From NCBI GenBank assembly GCA_036250195.1, contig JAVHZZ010000011.1, positions 65,038,101 through 65,102,100 on the forward strand: DNA of 64,000 bases, read 5' to 3'. A program made the position numbers and the translations under genes. The notes below the pieces were generated by a model. The model made no database searches and was not told the DNA's origin. It was given only the letters and a program-made list of their open reading frames with translations. Origin of the DNA: Mixophyes australis. Lineage: Eukaryota; Chordata; Amphibia; Anura; Limnodynastidae. Shown here piece by piece: positions 35,316 through 46,131 of this stretch. How positions within the stretch are numbered: the first letter of the stretch is position 1; the number at the start of each line of letters is the position of its first letter.

Positions 35316-38300
35316 GGAGTCAGTTAGAGAAGCACAAGCAGGGGATTATGGGTGACTGACAGCATTGCAGCTTCTTTGTATGATAAGATCTTATACACAG
35401 GAACGGTTCCCTGTGTCTGTAATATGTTTGCTATAAGCTGCACTTACTCCTTGGTGAATGCAGCTTAACCAGCACTGCAGATAGCATTCATTGAACCCTA
35501 TGATAAAAGTCCTGACAGGCTACACAAGCGTGCAGAGTAAACACTGGAACACCATGGAGTGATTAGTTGGTTTTAGATGTGGTTGATTTTGTCTTTTTCT
35601 TTTTTCAGGAAAGTCAGGAGGTACGGCTATAGGATGCTTACTCACCAATCCTGTGAATATAATACATCAGGAGTTGCTATTAAAGAAAAATAAGAATTCT
35701 TTAAAATTTTCAGTCACAAGATATGGGACGGGCCTGACAAAGTTGTACACAGGGGCCCTAGTGATAAGTTAACTACATATCTGTACAAAAAACATGAAAA
35801 ACCCATTGTTACCATTACTAAAAAGACAACATATTTCCTCTCAAATAGTGTGTGTCCAGGACATGCCAGGGAGCAATGGGACAATGAAGTTTTACATTCT
35901 TATATGTTTTGTAAATGTGTTTTCCAAAATACCTCTAGTTTTGTGGCTAGGTTTTCATCATGGACATTATAGAACACTGGCCTTTTTCAGCCTAACAACT
36001 GCAGAGTCCTGAACCTCCCATAGTACACACAGCACTGAACTGAGAACTCAGTTTCCCTGTCATACAGGAGTACTCCAGCTGTGAGAGTACTGCATGAAGC
36101 ATCCTCACAGTTGAAGTTATCTGAGGTGCTTCTTGTGTGTCAGGGAAAGTTTCCCCTCCACTGCTGTGTGTCACAATAGAGTCCGCATGTGCATAAAAGC
36201 CTAAGATACACATGAAGTACAACAAACCTTCTACTTTGCATTTTAGGCAACAAACAGAATGCTGGGTGCTCCGCCATTCAACTATCCAAAATATTTGACT
36301 ACTACTTCAATCCTGCATACTTTCAAGGTTACAATTTGATGCATCAGGCTTCTTTTGACAAGTTAATTTGCATGTGCAAAAAGACAGAATAAACTGACTC
36401 ACCATCTTCTTCGAGATTCTAATGCCAGTGGAGCTTTTGAGGGAGGGAGAGCTATCAATTGGCGATTTTGTTCAGAAGTTAAATTTTTCATAAATAAATC
36501 TTTAAATGGCTCTGCAAAATCTCCAATCAATTAAAAATCAGTTTATTTTAAATTCGGGTCAGTATTTGCTCTACTGAGAAAAATTGACACTTTTCCAAAC
36601 CATTTGCACAGGAAATGCAATTTCAACGGATGCAAAAAGCCCATTGAAAGGTATTGCCCATTGAAATGAGTAAGGAAGGAAAAAAATTGAACTTGCGATA
36701 CAGGAGTAATCAACTTCTTTTAACTTCCTCAGGAAATTCAACTGTGAAATAAGGATTTTTTGGACTAATCAATGCATCAATACGCATATTGCAATCAACA
36801 TTATTCTGTTTATTATTGCAAATTTACTCACTATGAAATGTGAAAATTCCCATGGATAGTTAGTGAACTAACTCTGAAGACCACCATAGGTGAAGCACAG
36901 AATTAAAAAAATGATTTTGGGATGATGTAGCTGTAGAGGGCAGGGTTGTTAACCTGCCCATGACATGACTCCCTGCGACCAGTCCTCCAGTTTGATGACA
37001 AATGATGACATATGAAAAAAAAAAAATAGTGGACATTTCACTCCAGTGATCCACAGCAGGAAAACTAGCAATTAACTTTGTGTGACACAATTAAGGCAAC
37101 TTTGTGATTGCATGCTAGCATTTATTTTGCATGTTTTCCTTTAAAGTAGACACAAAATCACCCCCCCATGACTAAACAATTGACAATAAAAATCTGGTAT
37201 TATTATTGCCATTTTTTTGATATAGCACCACCAGTTATGTAGCGCTGTACAGAGGATATTTGTCAATCACATCAGTTGCTGCCCTATTCAAGCTTACAGT
37301 CTAAATTGGTCTCTCCCATGTATGAGCCCATCAATCTGTACAGAGCATTTCTGTACTTTAGGAAACTGCATTCCAATGACTTTTATGAAGCATAATGCTT
37401 CTGTAGACCACTTCTGCTACAGTAAAAATTCCATTCCACAGTAATGCAAATGAGAGAGCATAGAGATAGCTCTTTAAATGTGTCAGATCACAATCAAGCA
37501 AATAGAGCAGTAATAATATAAACACTTCAATTCATTGATGTTTGTTATTTAGTTGAACACACAATAGGTCTTGTACTAGCTGGTTCAACTGGTATTTCAC
37601 CCATTAGCTGTTATAACAGGAAAAGGTAAATATTGAATATGAGTCTTAGACCACAAGAAGGTAGTAAAAGTAACTTCAACTAGTTCACATAAAAGTAACT
37701 ACATGTATACAGAGGACTGTGTGAATAATGTCATTTTGCAATTTTGTATTAACTATGGAAATCCCTAAAACATCACAGTTGGGAATGTTCAGTATCAAAC
37801 GAATCTGCCACCGACGAATCAGCCACTATTGTGGATGTGGTCATTTGGATTCACTCAGCTGAAGTGGTTTGTAAATACATTACATGGGTTTCACAGATGT
37901 TTGTGATTCTATATACTTTTACAGAGGGAGAAAAATGAAAATCTATGTGGGAGGGGGTGTATCTGTCTACTAGGTCACTACATTCTGGTGGATGGAATGT
38001 AATAGAAAAGGTGAACTGTTCCAGTACACTGTCAGGTGTAACAATTTGCTTGCAGGATTTTCAGCATGTTGGAAATAAATTTTGATTTTTATCTATAATC
38101 TGTAGTATCCTTGATTAATAGACAGCTGTCCAAATTTGGCAGAACTAGACATTTTAAGTTGACGTTGATGAGATTTGCACCACAAAAACCTATAATCTAA
38201 GGAGATTCTCATATAAAATGGGTCCTCAAAAAGCCAGCTACTAATTGAACAGCACCATTACATTAAATATTGTAGGTAGGGGTTTAACTAGACATTTCTG

Positions 38301-39790
38301 GGCTCCACAGCAAAAAAATTTAAGGGCCTCCAGCTGAAGAGGAACCCAATCACACTTGCATTTAAAGGCACTTTGAGTAGCACGTGCAATAAAAGCGCAG
38401 GCATTGTCATGAACGTCTGTTGCAAAGAGTGAGATTCTTTCAAGGTACATTCTCTATTGACAATATACGGTAAAGATAAGACACTCCGATTCAAGAGACT
38501 TCTGAGCAATTCCATTTTTGAGCCAATGCTTTAACCAAAGAGTTTTTCGAATATTACATGGGCTTTTAAACTGCATTACCCAGAAATCTGTTTTCCTAAA
38601 TTCAGACAGCTACAAGTTGTTGTCTGCTTTTTGCAAACACACTAAAAAGTGACAGACGCGTCTGGAATAATCAATGTCAAAATCAAATTAATTTAATATT
38701 GATCAATAGTCATAAAATTAATAAATACACGTTTCGGTATAAGATGTACGATATGCTTAGGGACTTGTCATGATGCTCTGTTTAACTGAAATAACTTGTA
38801 AAAATAAAGTTCACTTCGATTTTGAGTATAAAATAATGGCGATCAAGGGTGAAACTTAATACCATGTGTCTCAGACATAAAAAAAAAAATACTGCCAGCT
38901 TTAAAGAAACAATCTGTGTGCTTGGAGAAGTATTAGCACAGAATACACAGCAGAATACACCAACTAGACAACACGTTTCTCTGTTGCATGGATGTTTGTA
39001 TATCATGTACTTAACAGCATCTTATTAAACATACAGTATGAATGAGTTCTTTAAAACCAGGTGTCAAGAGTAAAAAATGTCAAAGAATGTTGATGTTGCC
39101 CTGGTCTATACCATCTTATCACAACTCATAAACATACAATATCAGATCTCCTTATGTGTTCTGTGTTATCTTCAATTAACCAGTTTGAAGAGGCCTCCTA
39201 CACTATGGTCACCATAACATTGATCCGTTATGCATATAGCTTGTAAAGATAATATACAAATAAAACTAACTTAAAATTAAAAGATTTTATTATGAGTAAT
39301 ATATCACTTTGATTTGCAAACACCCACACACACCTAAATGAAAGGTTCTAAAGGTCTAAAAGACAAAACAAATTATATACTGTATCCAATAGGGGTCCTG
39401 AGTCAGATTTCACTTTCTTTTTTCTCTGTCAAGCGTCTCACAACCACAGGATATCACTGGCAATACCTGGTTTCTTGCAAGAAAATTGCAGGCAATACTT
39501 AAACAAGCATTAATAATCAATGAAGGCTCTGAAACACCCATGACTAATACACAAACATATTAAACTGTAGTCTACCCAAAGGCTTTGCCATTTCCAAATA
39601 CTTATTATGAAATCTCTTTGCAGAAATGTGTGGTGATTATCTTCTGCTGGCTTGTAAAATTCCTCCTATCTTAACTTATATTTACACCATAGTTTTATAG
39701 GTCTCAAAAGCCACAGTTTTTACCATTTACATTAAAGAATCATCTCCTGGTATTTTATATTGGAAACCATTGTACCACACACACACACAC

Positions 39791-39850
<60 letters not shown>

Positions 39851-40261
39851 TTATTTATTTACACCTGCGTTCATGCCTGGAAGTCTGTTGAAGAGTGCAG
39901 CAGAGCTACTTGAAGCCTAAAATGAAGAAACGTAAAAGTAATAGTTTGCACTCATATATAATGTGAGGTAATATACAATTCCAAAAACCATTGGTTCTAA
40001 CATTCTCTTTACCATAAAAAAAATATAAGATCGCTGGTAAATTTCCTTCCATCCTAATGTGTTATTGCACTTAAACTACCTCTACTTTTATTTATGTGAT
40101 GTTTCATGAAAATAATTAAAGAGGGGAATAACAGGTCACTTTAATACATAATAAAGCAGAAAACAAATAGATACACATTTTCTGTGTCATGTGATCCACT
40201 TTATTTCCTACTGGTAAACTTGTTTAGGTTATTGTTCACTTGGGATAATATGAACTAACCT
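35316..40261. other. No gene recognised; SINE scrap and AT microsatellite
   Basis: A reverse-oriented SINE/LINE tail scrap lies at about 37209-37318 (TAGCGCTGTACAGAG ... TTACAGTCTAAATT). A (CA)n(TA)n(TATT)n tract lies at 39775-39860. Otherwise AT-rich unique sequence with no exon that I can support. This is the distal upstream flank of il11. Confidence 0.5.
39775..39860. repeat. Compound microsatellite (CA)n-(TA)n-(TATT)n
   Basis: Uninterrupted ACACAC, then about 28 TA dinucleotides, then four TTTA units. Confidence 0.95.
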
Positions 40262-40269
40262 TCACTACA

Positions 40270-40826
40270 CAGGGCCTGATTTTCCAATAGGCTGACTAGG
40301 CTGCAGCCAAAGGCGCAAGTACTTTGGGGGTTACTAAATTGTGACAGGTTGAGGTATAAACTGAAATTCATTTTAAAACAGTTGAGAATAGTTGTTCTCC
40401 AAAATAAAAACAAAACACATGAAAGAAAAATGTAGTGAGGTTTAAATCTTGACGTAATCCCTGGCTGAAAACAATGAGTCATCCTTGGGCTTGAGGATAA
40501 GCGAGCAGGAGAGACAAGGATGGTGACAGGAGCAGGCGTGACATCTTCACCCTCAGTAGCACTCGTTCGTGCCTCCGTTCTGCCGTACAGTTCTGATCTT
40601 AATGAAATGAGTGACAGAGATTGCCGTGACCCTTTTAGAAAGCCACGTGGAGATGAGTTTCAAAAACAAAGGAACATAAACACTGTTGGGGAGTGGGGTG
40701 AAGGAAGCCAGATTTTAAATTAAGGATAAGTTTGTTTTAATCTACCACCTATTAGACTGGCGTGGAAGGCGAGGGAGCGCTACGAGTGTAATAACACTGG
40801 GCGCCTGAACCCTTAATCAGGCCCTG
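40270..40826. mobile_element. Non-autonomous hAT element, 557 bp
   Basis: Perfect 12-bp terminal inverted repeats CAGGGCCTGATT, and a perfect 8-bp target duplication TCACTACA at 40262-40269 and 40827-40834. Inside is an open frame at 40520-40723 that resembles no transposase. It lies about 0.9 kb upstream of the il11 AP-1 pair. Confidence 0.92.
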
Positions 40827-40864
40827 TCACTACAGACAAAAAAGATAACAGTATGATATTTATT

Positions 40865-40950
40865 ATCATTATTGTGTATTTATATAGCACCAATGATATT
40901 ATGCAGTGCTGTGCAGAAAATATGTAGTCATTCACATCAGGCCCATCTTC
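40865..40950 (-). repeat. SINE 3'-tail fragment
   Basis: TATTTATATAGCACCAATGA, then GCAGTGCTGTGCAGA and TAGTCATTCACATCAGGCCC match the tail of the reverse SINE copies. The head and body are missing. Confidence 0.65.
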
Positions 40951-41101
40951 TCATATAAAAATAAAACAATACAAGTTGCCTTTTTCAACCATTTTTTTTA
41001 AAGAACAATAAATAAATGTGGCATAGATTGTGTAAGTTTATCAAACTAACGCAAGCTAACAAATACGTTACACCACCACAACATATTTAACAGGATATCT
41101 A

Positions 41102-41281
41102 GGGGTATATTTAGTTACTAAGCTGCGATTTTGAAAAAGTGGAGATGTTGTCTATAGCAACTAATCAGATTCAAGTTATCATTTATTTAGCACATTCTAC
41201 AAAATGACAGCTAGAATCTGATTGGTTGCTATAGGCAACATCTCCACTTTTTCAAACCCGCAGTTTAGTAAATCTAGCCCC
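41102..41281. mobile_element. Palindromic MITE, copy E (upstream of il11)
   Basis: Same family as copies A-D and F. TAG flanks both ends (ATCTAG|GGGTATATTTAG ... TAGCCCC|TAGTCTG). Both arms carry an NF-Y-type CCAAT motif, although the left arm has a substitution (AACTAATCAG). It ends about 420 bp before the AP-1 pair of the il11 promoter. Confidence 0.85.
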
Positions 41282-41703
41282 TAGTCTGTAAATTTTTAAA
41301 GTTTTGTGACTTTTTTTACATTTAATTTTGTTTTCTCTAGAATATCCTCATTTCAGTTACAATATGCCATTTGATTTGTGTACTTTATTTGTTTCTTTAC
41401 TCATTTAAACATTATTATCTTCACCCTATGGTAATAGAATGCTCTTTATGAAATAAGAGGCAGTTTCATGAGACAATAATTAAATTAGTGGCATAGGGAC
41501 AATGCAGTGTATCTTCAATGACCTTATCAACCTTTCCCCCTGCTTCATCCTGCACACCCCTCCTTTCAGACTTACATCTAAAAGAGAGCAAGTAAATTGC
41601 AGTAGAATGTGTCATAGTGTTTAATGCATGCCGCCCATGCAAATTTAACTTTAGAAGGAGGGGTTTGGGTATGAGGTATTTTTTTTTCTCAATGGAAAAG
41701 ATG

Positions 41704-41784
41704 TGAGTCAAGATGTGTCATCTTTGAAAAAAACACACATACACATAGTGCGACTTGCTTTCCTCCATCAGTGGTGTATATAAA
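41704..41784 (+). promoter_or_regulatory. il11: Putative il11 core promoter: tandem AP-1 sites and TATA box
   Basis: A consensus AP-1 site TGAGTCA lies at 41704-41710. A variant TGTGTCA at 41714-41720 is 10 bp (one helical turn) away. A strong TATATAAA lies at 41777-41784. Placing initiation about 30 bp after the TATA box gives a start near 41808 and puts the AP-1 pair near -100. Mammalian IL11 promoters are described as having tandem AP-1 sites at about this distance that mediate TGF-beta and stress induction (known family fact, from memory). That the frog sites work the same way is inference. Confidence 0.72.
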
Positions 41785-41807
41785 CCCCCAATTTGTAGTG
41801 GTGTGAG

Positions 41808-42133
41808 TTCACATGCTCACACACACATACCCACGTCAAGTCACTCATACTCATACTCTCTCCCTCTATCAGACATTGTCACTAGTGAATGCAGGAATTG
41901 TTATCTGCTTTGGCTGCGATTTCTACCTCAGAGCTGGGGAGCAGGTGAATTAAAGTGGAACGCTGACAAACAACTGAAGTGGCAATAGAAAGGATAAAGG
42001 CGGGAAACTTTCCTGTGATAGCCAAGGTAAACAAATACAAGCAACAACAACAACAAAAATAACACAAAAGAGCCAGAAAATACAGAACAGAAAACACCTC
42101 ACAAAAAAAACAACTTTTACCAAGGGGGAAAAT
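41808..42133 (+). other. il11: Putative il11 5' UTR with two upstream ORFs
   Basis: The start is estimated from the TATA box. Two upstream AUGs occur. One is at 41813 (frame closes at 41953, 46 codons) and would be almost at the cap. The other is at 41889 (closes at 41948, 19 codons). The last 120 nt are A-rich with CAACAACAACAAC, so little structure is expected there. Upstream ORFs could dampen translation, but whether the first is even transcribed depends on the exact start site. Confidence 0.55.
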
Positions 42134-42140
42134 ATGAAAA
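42134..42140 (+). CDS. il11: Putative il11 coding exon 1 (7 nt)
   Basis: The exon reads ATGAAAA followed directly by a consensus donor GTAAGTAT at 42141. An A at -3 gives a fair start context. The coding part is 7 nt and ends in phase 1. Exon 2 begins with two bases (GC) that complete the codon, giving M-K-S-S-L-Y-Q at the amino terminus, so the frame is kept without a stop. Human IL11 also has a first coding exon of 7 nt in phase 1 (family knowledge, from memory). The call rests on that match plus the promoter just upstream. No sequence homology can be tested over 7 nt, so an unrelated first exon at this place cannot be excluded. Confidence 0.65.
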
Positions 42141-43132
42141 GTAAGTATAACTATTTTAAATTGATATTCTTCTGTTTTCCTGTTTACTTTTATTATGTGC
42201 ATATTTTCACTTATTTATTGCTATAATGTTGTCAGTTGGAGTGCTTTATTGCTTAGGATATACTGGAATGCCTGAGATTTATACAATGCCTTAGGGAGAA
42301 TATTTTGGGACATTTTTCAGTCAGATGTTGAAAGGAGTCTGAAATGTTGTAACTTGGGACATCATTATGAGGTCTAATGCTGTATGGTACCCAGAGAATA
42401 AGAAATCACCTCTGCAGAAGCAAAGTTAGAATGCTTTCTGAACTAGTAGCGCCGTCTGGTGTCCAGAGAGGAAACTACACATTGAACTACTTTTGAAAGG
42501 AGCAAATCCCAAACTAATGTCTAAGTAAATGTGCATGCTTTACAAAAGACACATCTGAGAAAACCCTACTTATGATATATATGTATTACATGAAAATATA
42601 TATTTTAAAGGCTTTTCACCCAATTGTTTATATGCTTAGAATTATGTGTTGTGCAAACAATTGATTTTATGGGAAAAAAATTGTTAATTTTATCAACACT
42701 GCCTGCATGTAGATTTTTAAAAATGCCGAAACACAATCATGACAATAAAAAACCAGAAAGCATTAACTAATGAATGCCCTGCCCAAAATCTACTGCTTTC
42801 CAAATAACAGCATTCTAGTCTGAATAAACCATTGTTGTGTAGTGGACCACATTTTACTTGGCACTCTGTAATAAGATTTTAAACTGCTGTACGCTGCTTT
42901 ACAATATTAAACAGTTCAATTGTGTCTGTAAGCCTATTAATTAGAGCTCCCCTTACCATGCAAAACTTTAAACAGCAACAGTTGGCATGGGTCTCTGCTA
43001 CATGGCATGCTTAATGCAAGAAGAACTTATAGTCTGTTCCTTTGAAACTGGCATGACCAAGTTAAAGAGACAACAGCCTTGCTGGTAGGTGCATGCAGAC
43101 TTACTGAGACTGATGCAAATGTAGATATTGTA

Positions 43133-43133
<1 letters not shown>

Positions 43134-43172
<39 letters not shown>
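43134..43172. repeat. (TA)n microsatellite
   Basis: About 18 uninterrupted TA dinucleotides after GTGTG. Confidence 0.95.
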
Positions 43173-43174
<2 letters not shown>

Positions 43175-45822
43175 CTTTTGCTCTAGAATTAGTAAAATAC
43201 TGTTGCTTGAAAGTGTATTTGAATTTGGAGTGGTTCACACAAGCTAAAGCCTTCTTAATAAGTATGGTAAAAATTCATTTTTAGAGGTAAACTAGGTTAA
43301 TTTAGTGTTTTTTAGCTTCCTTGTTTTACATACAATAAAGAAGAGGTAGTTTTTTCCTGCACGATACATCACATAAAGAGCACTGAGCATGCATCCATTT
43401 ATGGCATAGCCTCTCACTTCTGGTTGCAAGATGCAGGTTGGAAGTGGCTGGAATTCCCATCATAAAAGTATCTTCACAGCCAAGAAGCCTTAGTAGCAAG
43501 GAGATAGATAAATTGCTATTGTTTGAAAATCAGCAAACAGATATGGGAATATAGAACAATGAGAATACGTCTGAGTAGGTTTGAAGCCTTTAAACTGCTA
43601 GAGTTGAGCACTATTAACAGATTAACTCAGGGAACATTTCCATTTTCAAGAAGAACCTAATGAAACAACTATTCCCACAGGAACCAACCCCAGGCAGCGT
43701 TTCAAAACAGATGTATTTAAAGAATATATTTGGACGATGTCTAAAATAAAAGTTAATTAGAAAAAGTATATAAATATGTGAAGGAAAACTGAAAAAAGCA
43801 GTAAGAGTTACAAAACACATTTGTAAAGCAGAGTAGCTAAACATTTCAAGCACATCTGGAGATTATTGTAAAAAAAAAATACAGTATTACAGGCAGCAAA
43901 GAACGACAATCACAACACGCTAGCTGAGCCTGTAAACATTATAACTATATGTATACATATAAGTGAGCATTTTACAAGCAAATTAAGTATCTTAGGCACC
44001 CAACCATTATTTGGATATTCTCTAGAGTAAAAGAGTTTACCCTCCCTTAGGAATTCAGAGCACTGAAACTCTTTTTTTATTGTAGCAGTAAAGAGTGCAG
44101 ATGAAAGTATTCTAAAATAGAATACATCAGCCTTTAAAACGCTCTTGAAGTATGTTCATACAGTTCTATGGCCATTACCGGAGCTCATGAGTTAAAACGC
44201 TTATCCCTTCTGTCAGTGTACAGATGTTGCTTTAAGCTAAAGGTCTACATTTTATTTTTTAGGAAGTGTTGCACTGAACTTTGATTGTACTTTCCCATCA
44301 TAAACCCATTAGTGCTGTAATGTATTCTGTTTCATAATGATTTTGTACGTCCTCCAAAAGTTTTTGCAGAGAACTACAGCCTTGTGGGTTTTCATTCTCT
44401 GTTAGCCATCAGATTTTGGCTTCTTTAGAGAGAAAACAGAAAAGACTGCAGCTTCCAGCTGCAAACTGAATATTGTTAAAAATATGAAGCAAATAGTACT
44501 GTCCAGAACTTTTTCCAAACAAAGAACAGTAGCCACCAATGATGCTATATAATCCTATTAGTCTAGTTTAGGACAAGGCAATATGTGGCGATCCAGCTGT
44601 TGTAATATTACAGTTCTCAGCATATAACCAGCTGTTTGGCAAAGCGGGCTGGGAGTTGCTGTACTTCCGTACTGCCTTGGTAAAATATATACTAAATGCA
44701 ATGCATGAGATATATATAATGTACAGCAGCTGATCATTGCGCAAGCCTAGAATAGTAAATAAACATTATTACATAACAAGAAAGAGCAACCTAATTTTGA
44801 GTTGTTAGGTATTTCATGTAGGTGCAGCCGTTTTTGCATTGTGGAAGGTTATAGATGTATAGCACATGTAGGTATAACTACTGACCTATGCAGGGTTTAT
44901 GTGCTTTCATTCAGAAAAAAAGTGTTCATCTGTGACCTTCCATTTTGCTGGTCATATTTTCAATTTTTATATATCTGTTAAAAAGATTGCACTCTTTATG
45001 GGATATAAACATATTCCTTAATGTACTGTGGTGGAATGGCTGTGATGATTTGTTTATGACGGACAAAATGTTTCTGAGACATAATTCGGTTTGACATGGT
45101 GCAATATAAATCTGTTTAAGTCGCCCATGTGAAGCTGCCAATACAACCTGAAATGTGCACAGTTTGACCACACAAGCAGGGAATTCAGCTATTAGTGAGG
45201 TGGGCCATTAATTGTACACGCTGGTAGACAATGACTATTGACCAATCGGAATCCAGATTTTCAAAGGTTGATCAGCATTGCAGGTTGTTTTGAGAGAAAA
45301 CACACAGAGATTTTTTTTACCAGATTGGTGGAAACAAGCAAAGTATCCGTGCAAATTGCTGCCTACATAGGCAGTTTCCACATTTAAACTTCTTTAAGAT
45401 CCCTTATCCACTGGCATAAAAAATAATGCTTGTGGTAGCACTTGTAAAAGCCTATTGGTTCCAATGACCTCATACCCAACTGCACCTGCAGAATCCATCT
45501 GCTTTATTTACTCAACGTTCACTGCAAGCGTCATCCATTGCACCTCGCCCCATCAACCTATCTCAAATACGATCACCACTCACTGGTCTTTTTCTAACGC
45601 CATTGGGAAACATGCTTAATACATAATATGGCCATACTCTGAGTCTTAAGGGCATAAACACTGCAGCTGAGGATCATGGTGTTTGGTGGAATCAATGGTT
45701 GGTTTACATCATTGCACAATGATCGGTTACTATGTTCAATAGTTTGTGTCTTACATGATGCAATGCAATACAGTGCATATATTGTACAGCAGTATAGACA
45801 TTTGGCAATAAAATGGAAAGGG

Positions 45823-45842
45823 AAAAATAGATAGATGGATAT

Positions 45843-45882
<40 letters not shown>

Positions 45883-45892
45883 GTAGATAGGC

Positions 45893-45923
<31 letters not shown>

Positions 45924-45927
45924 TAGG

Positions 45928-45983
<56 letters not shown>

Positions 45984-46032
45984 CAGGCAGATAGATATAC
46001 AGACAGGCAGATAGATAGACATACAGACAGGC

Positions 46033-46065
<33 letters not shown>

Positions 46066-46094
46066 TAGATAAATAGATAGATAGATAGACAGGC

Positions 46095-46129
<35 letters not shown>

Positions 46130-46131
46130 CA
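45823..46131. repeat. GATA/GACA microsatellite, about 310 bp
   Basis: Long runs of GATA (TAGA phase) are interspersed with GACA and GGCA variants, arranged in several blocks with repeated higher-order pattern AGACAGGCAGATAGAT. The Ser-Ile-Tyr-Leu open frames on the minus strand are translations of this array. Confidence 0.97.
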
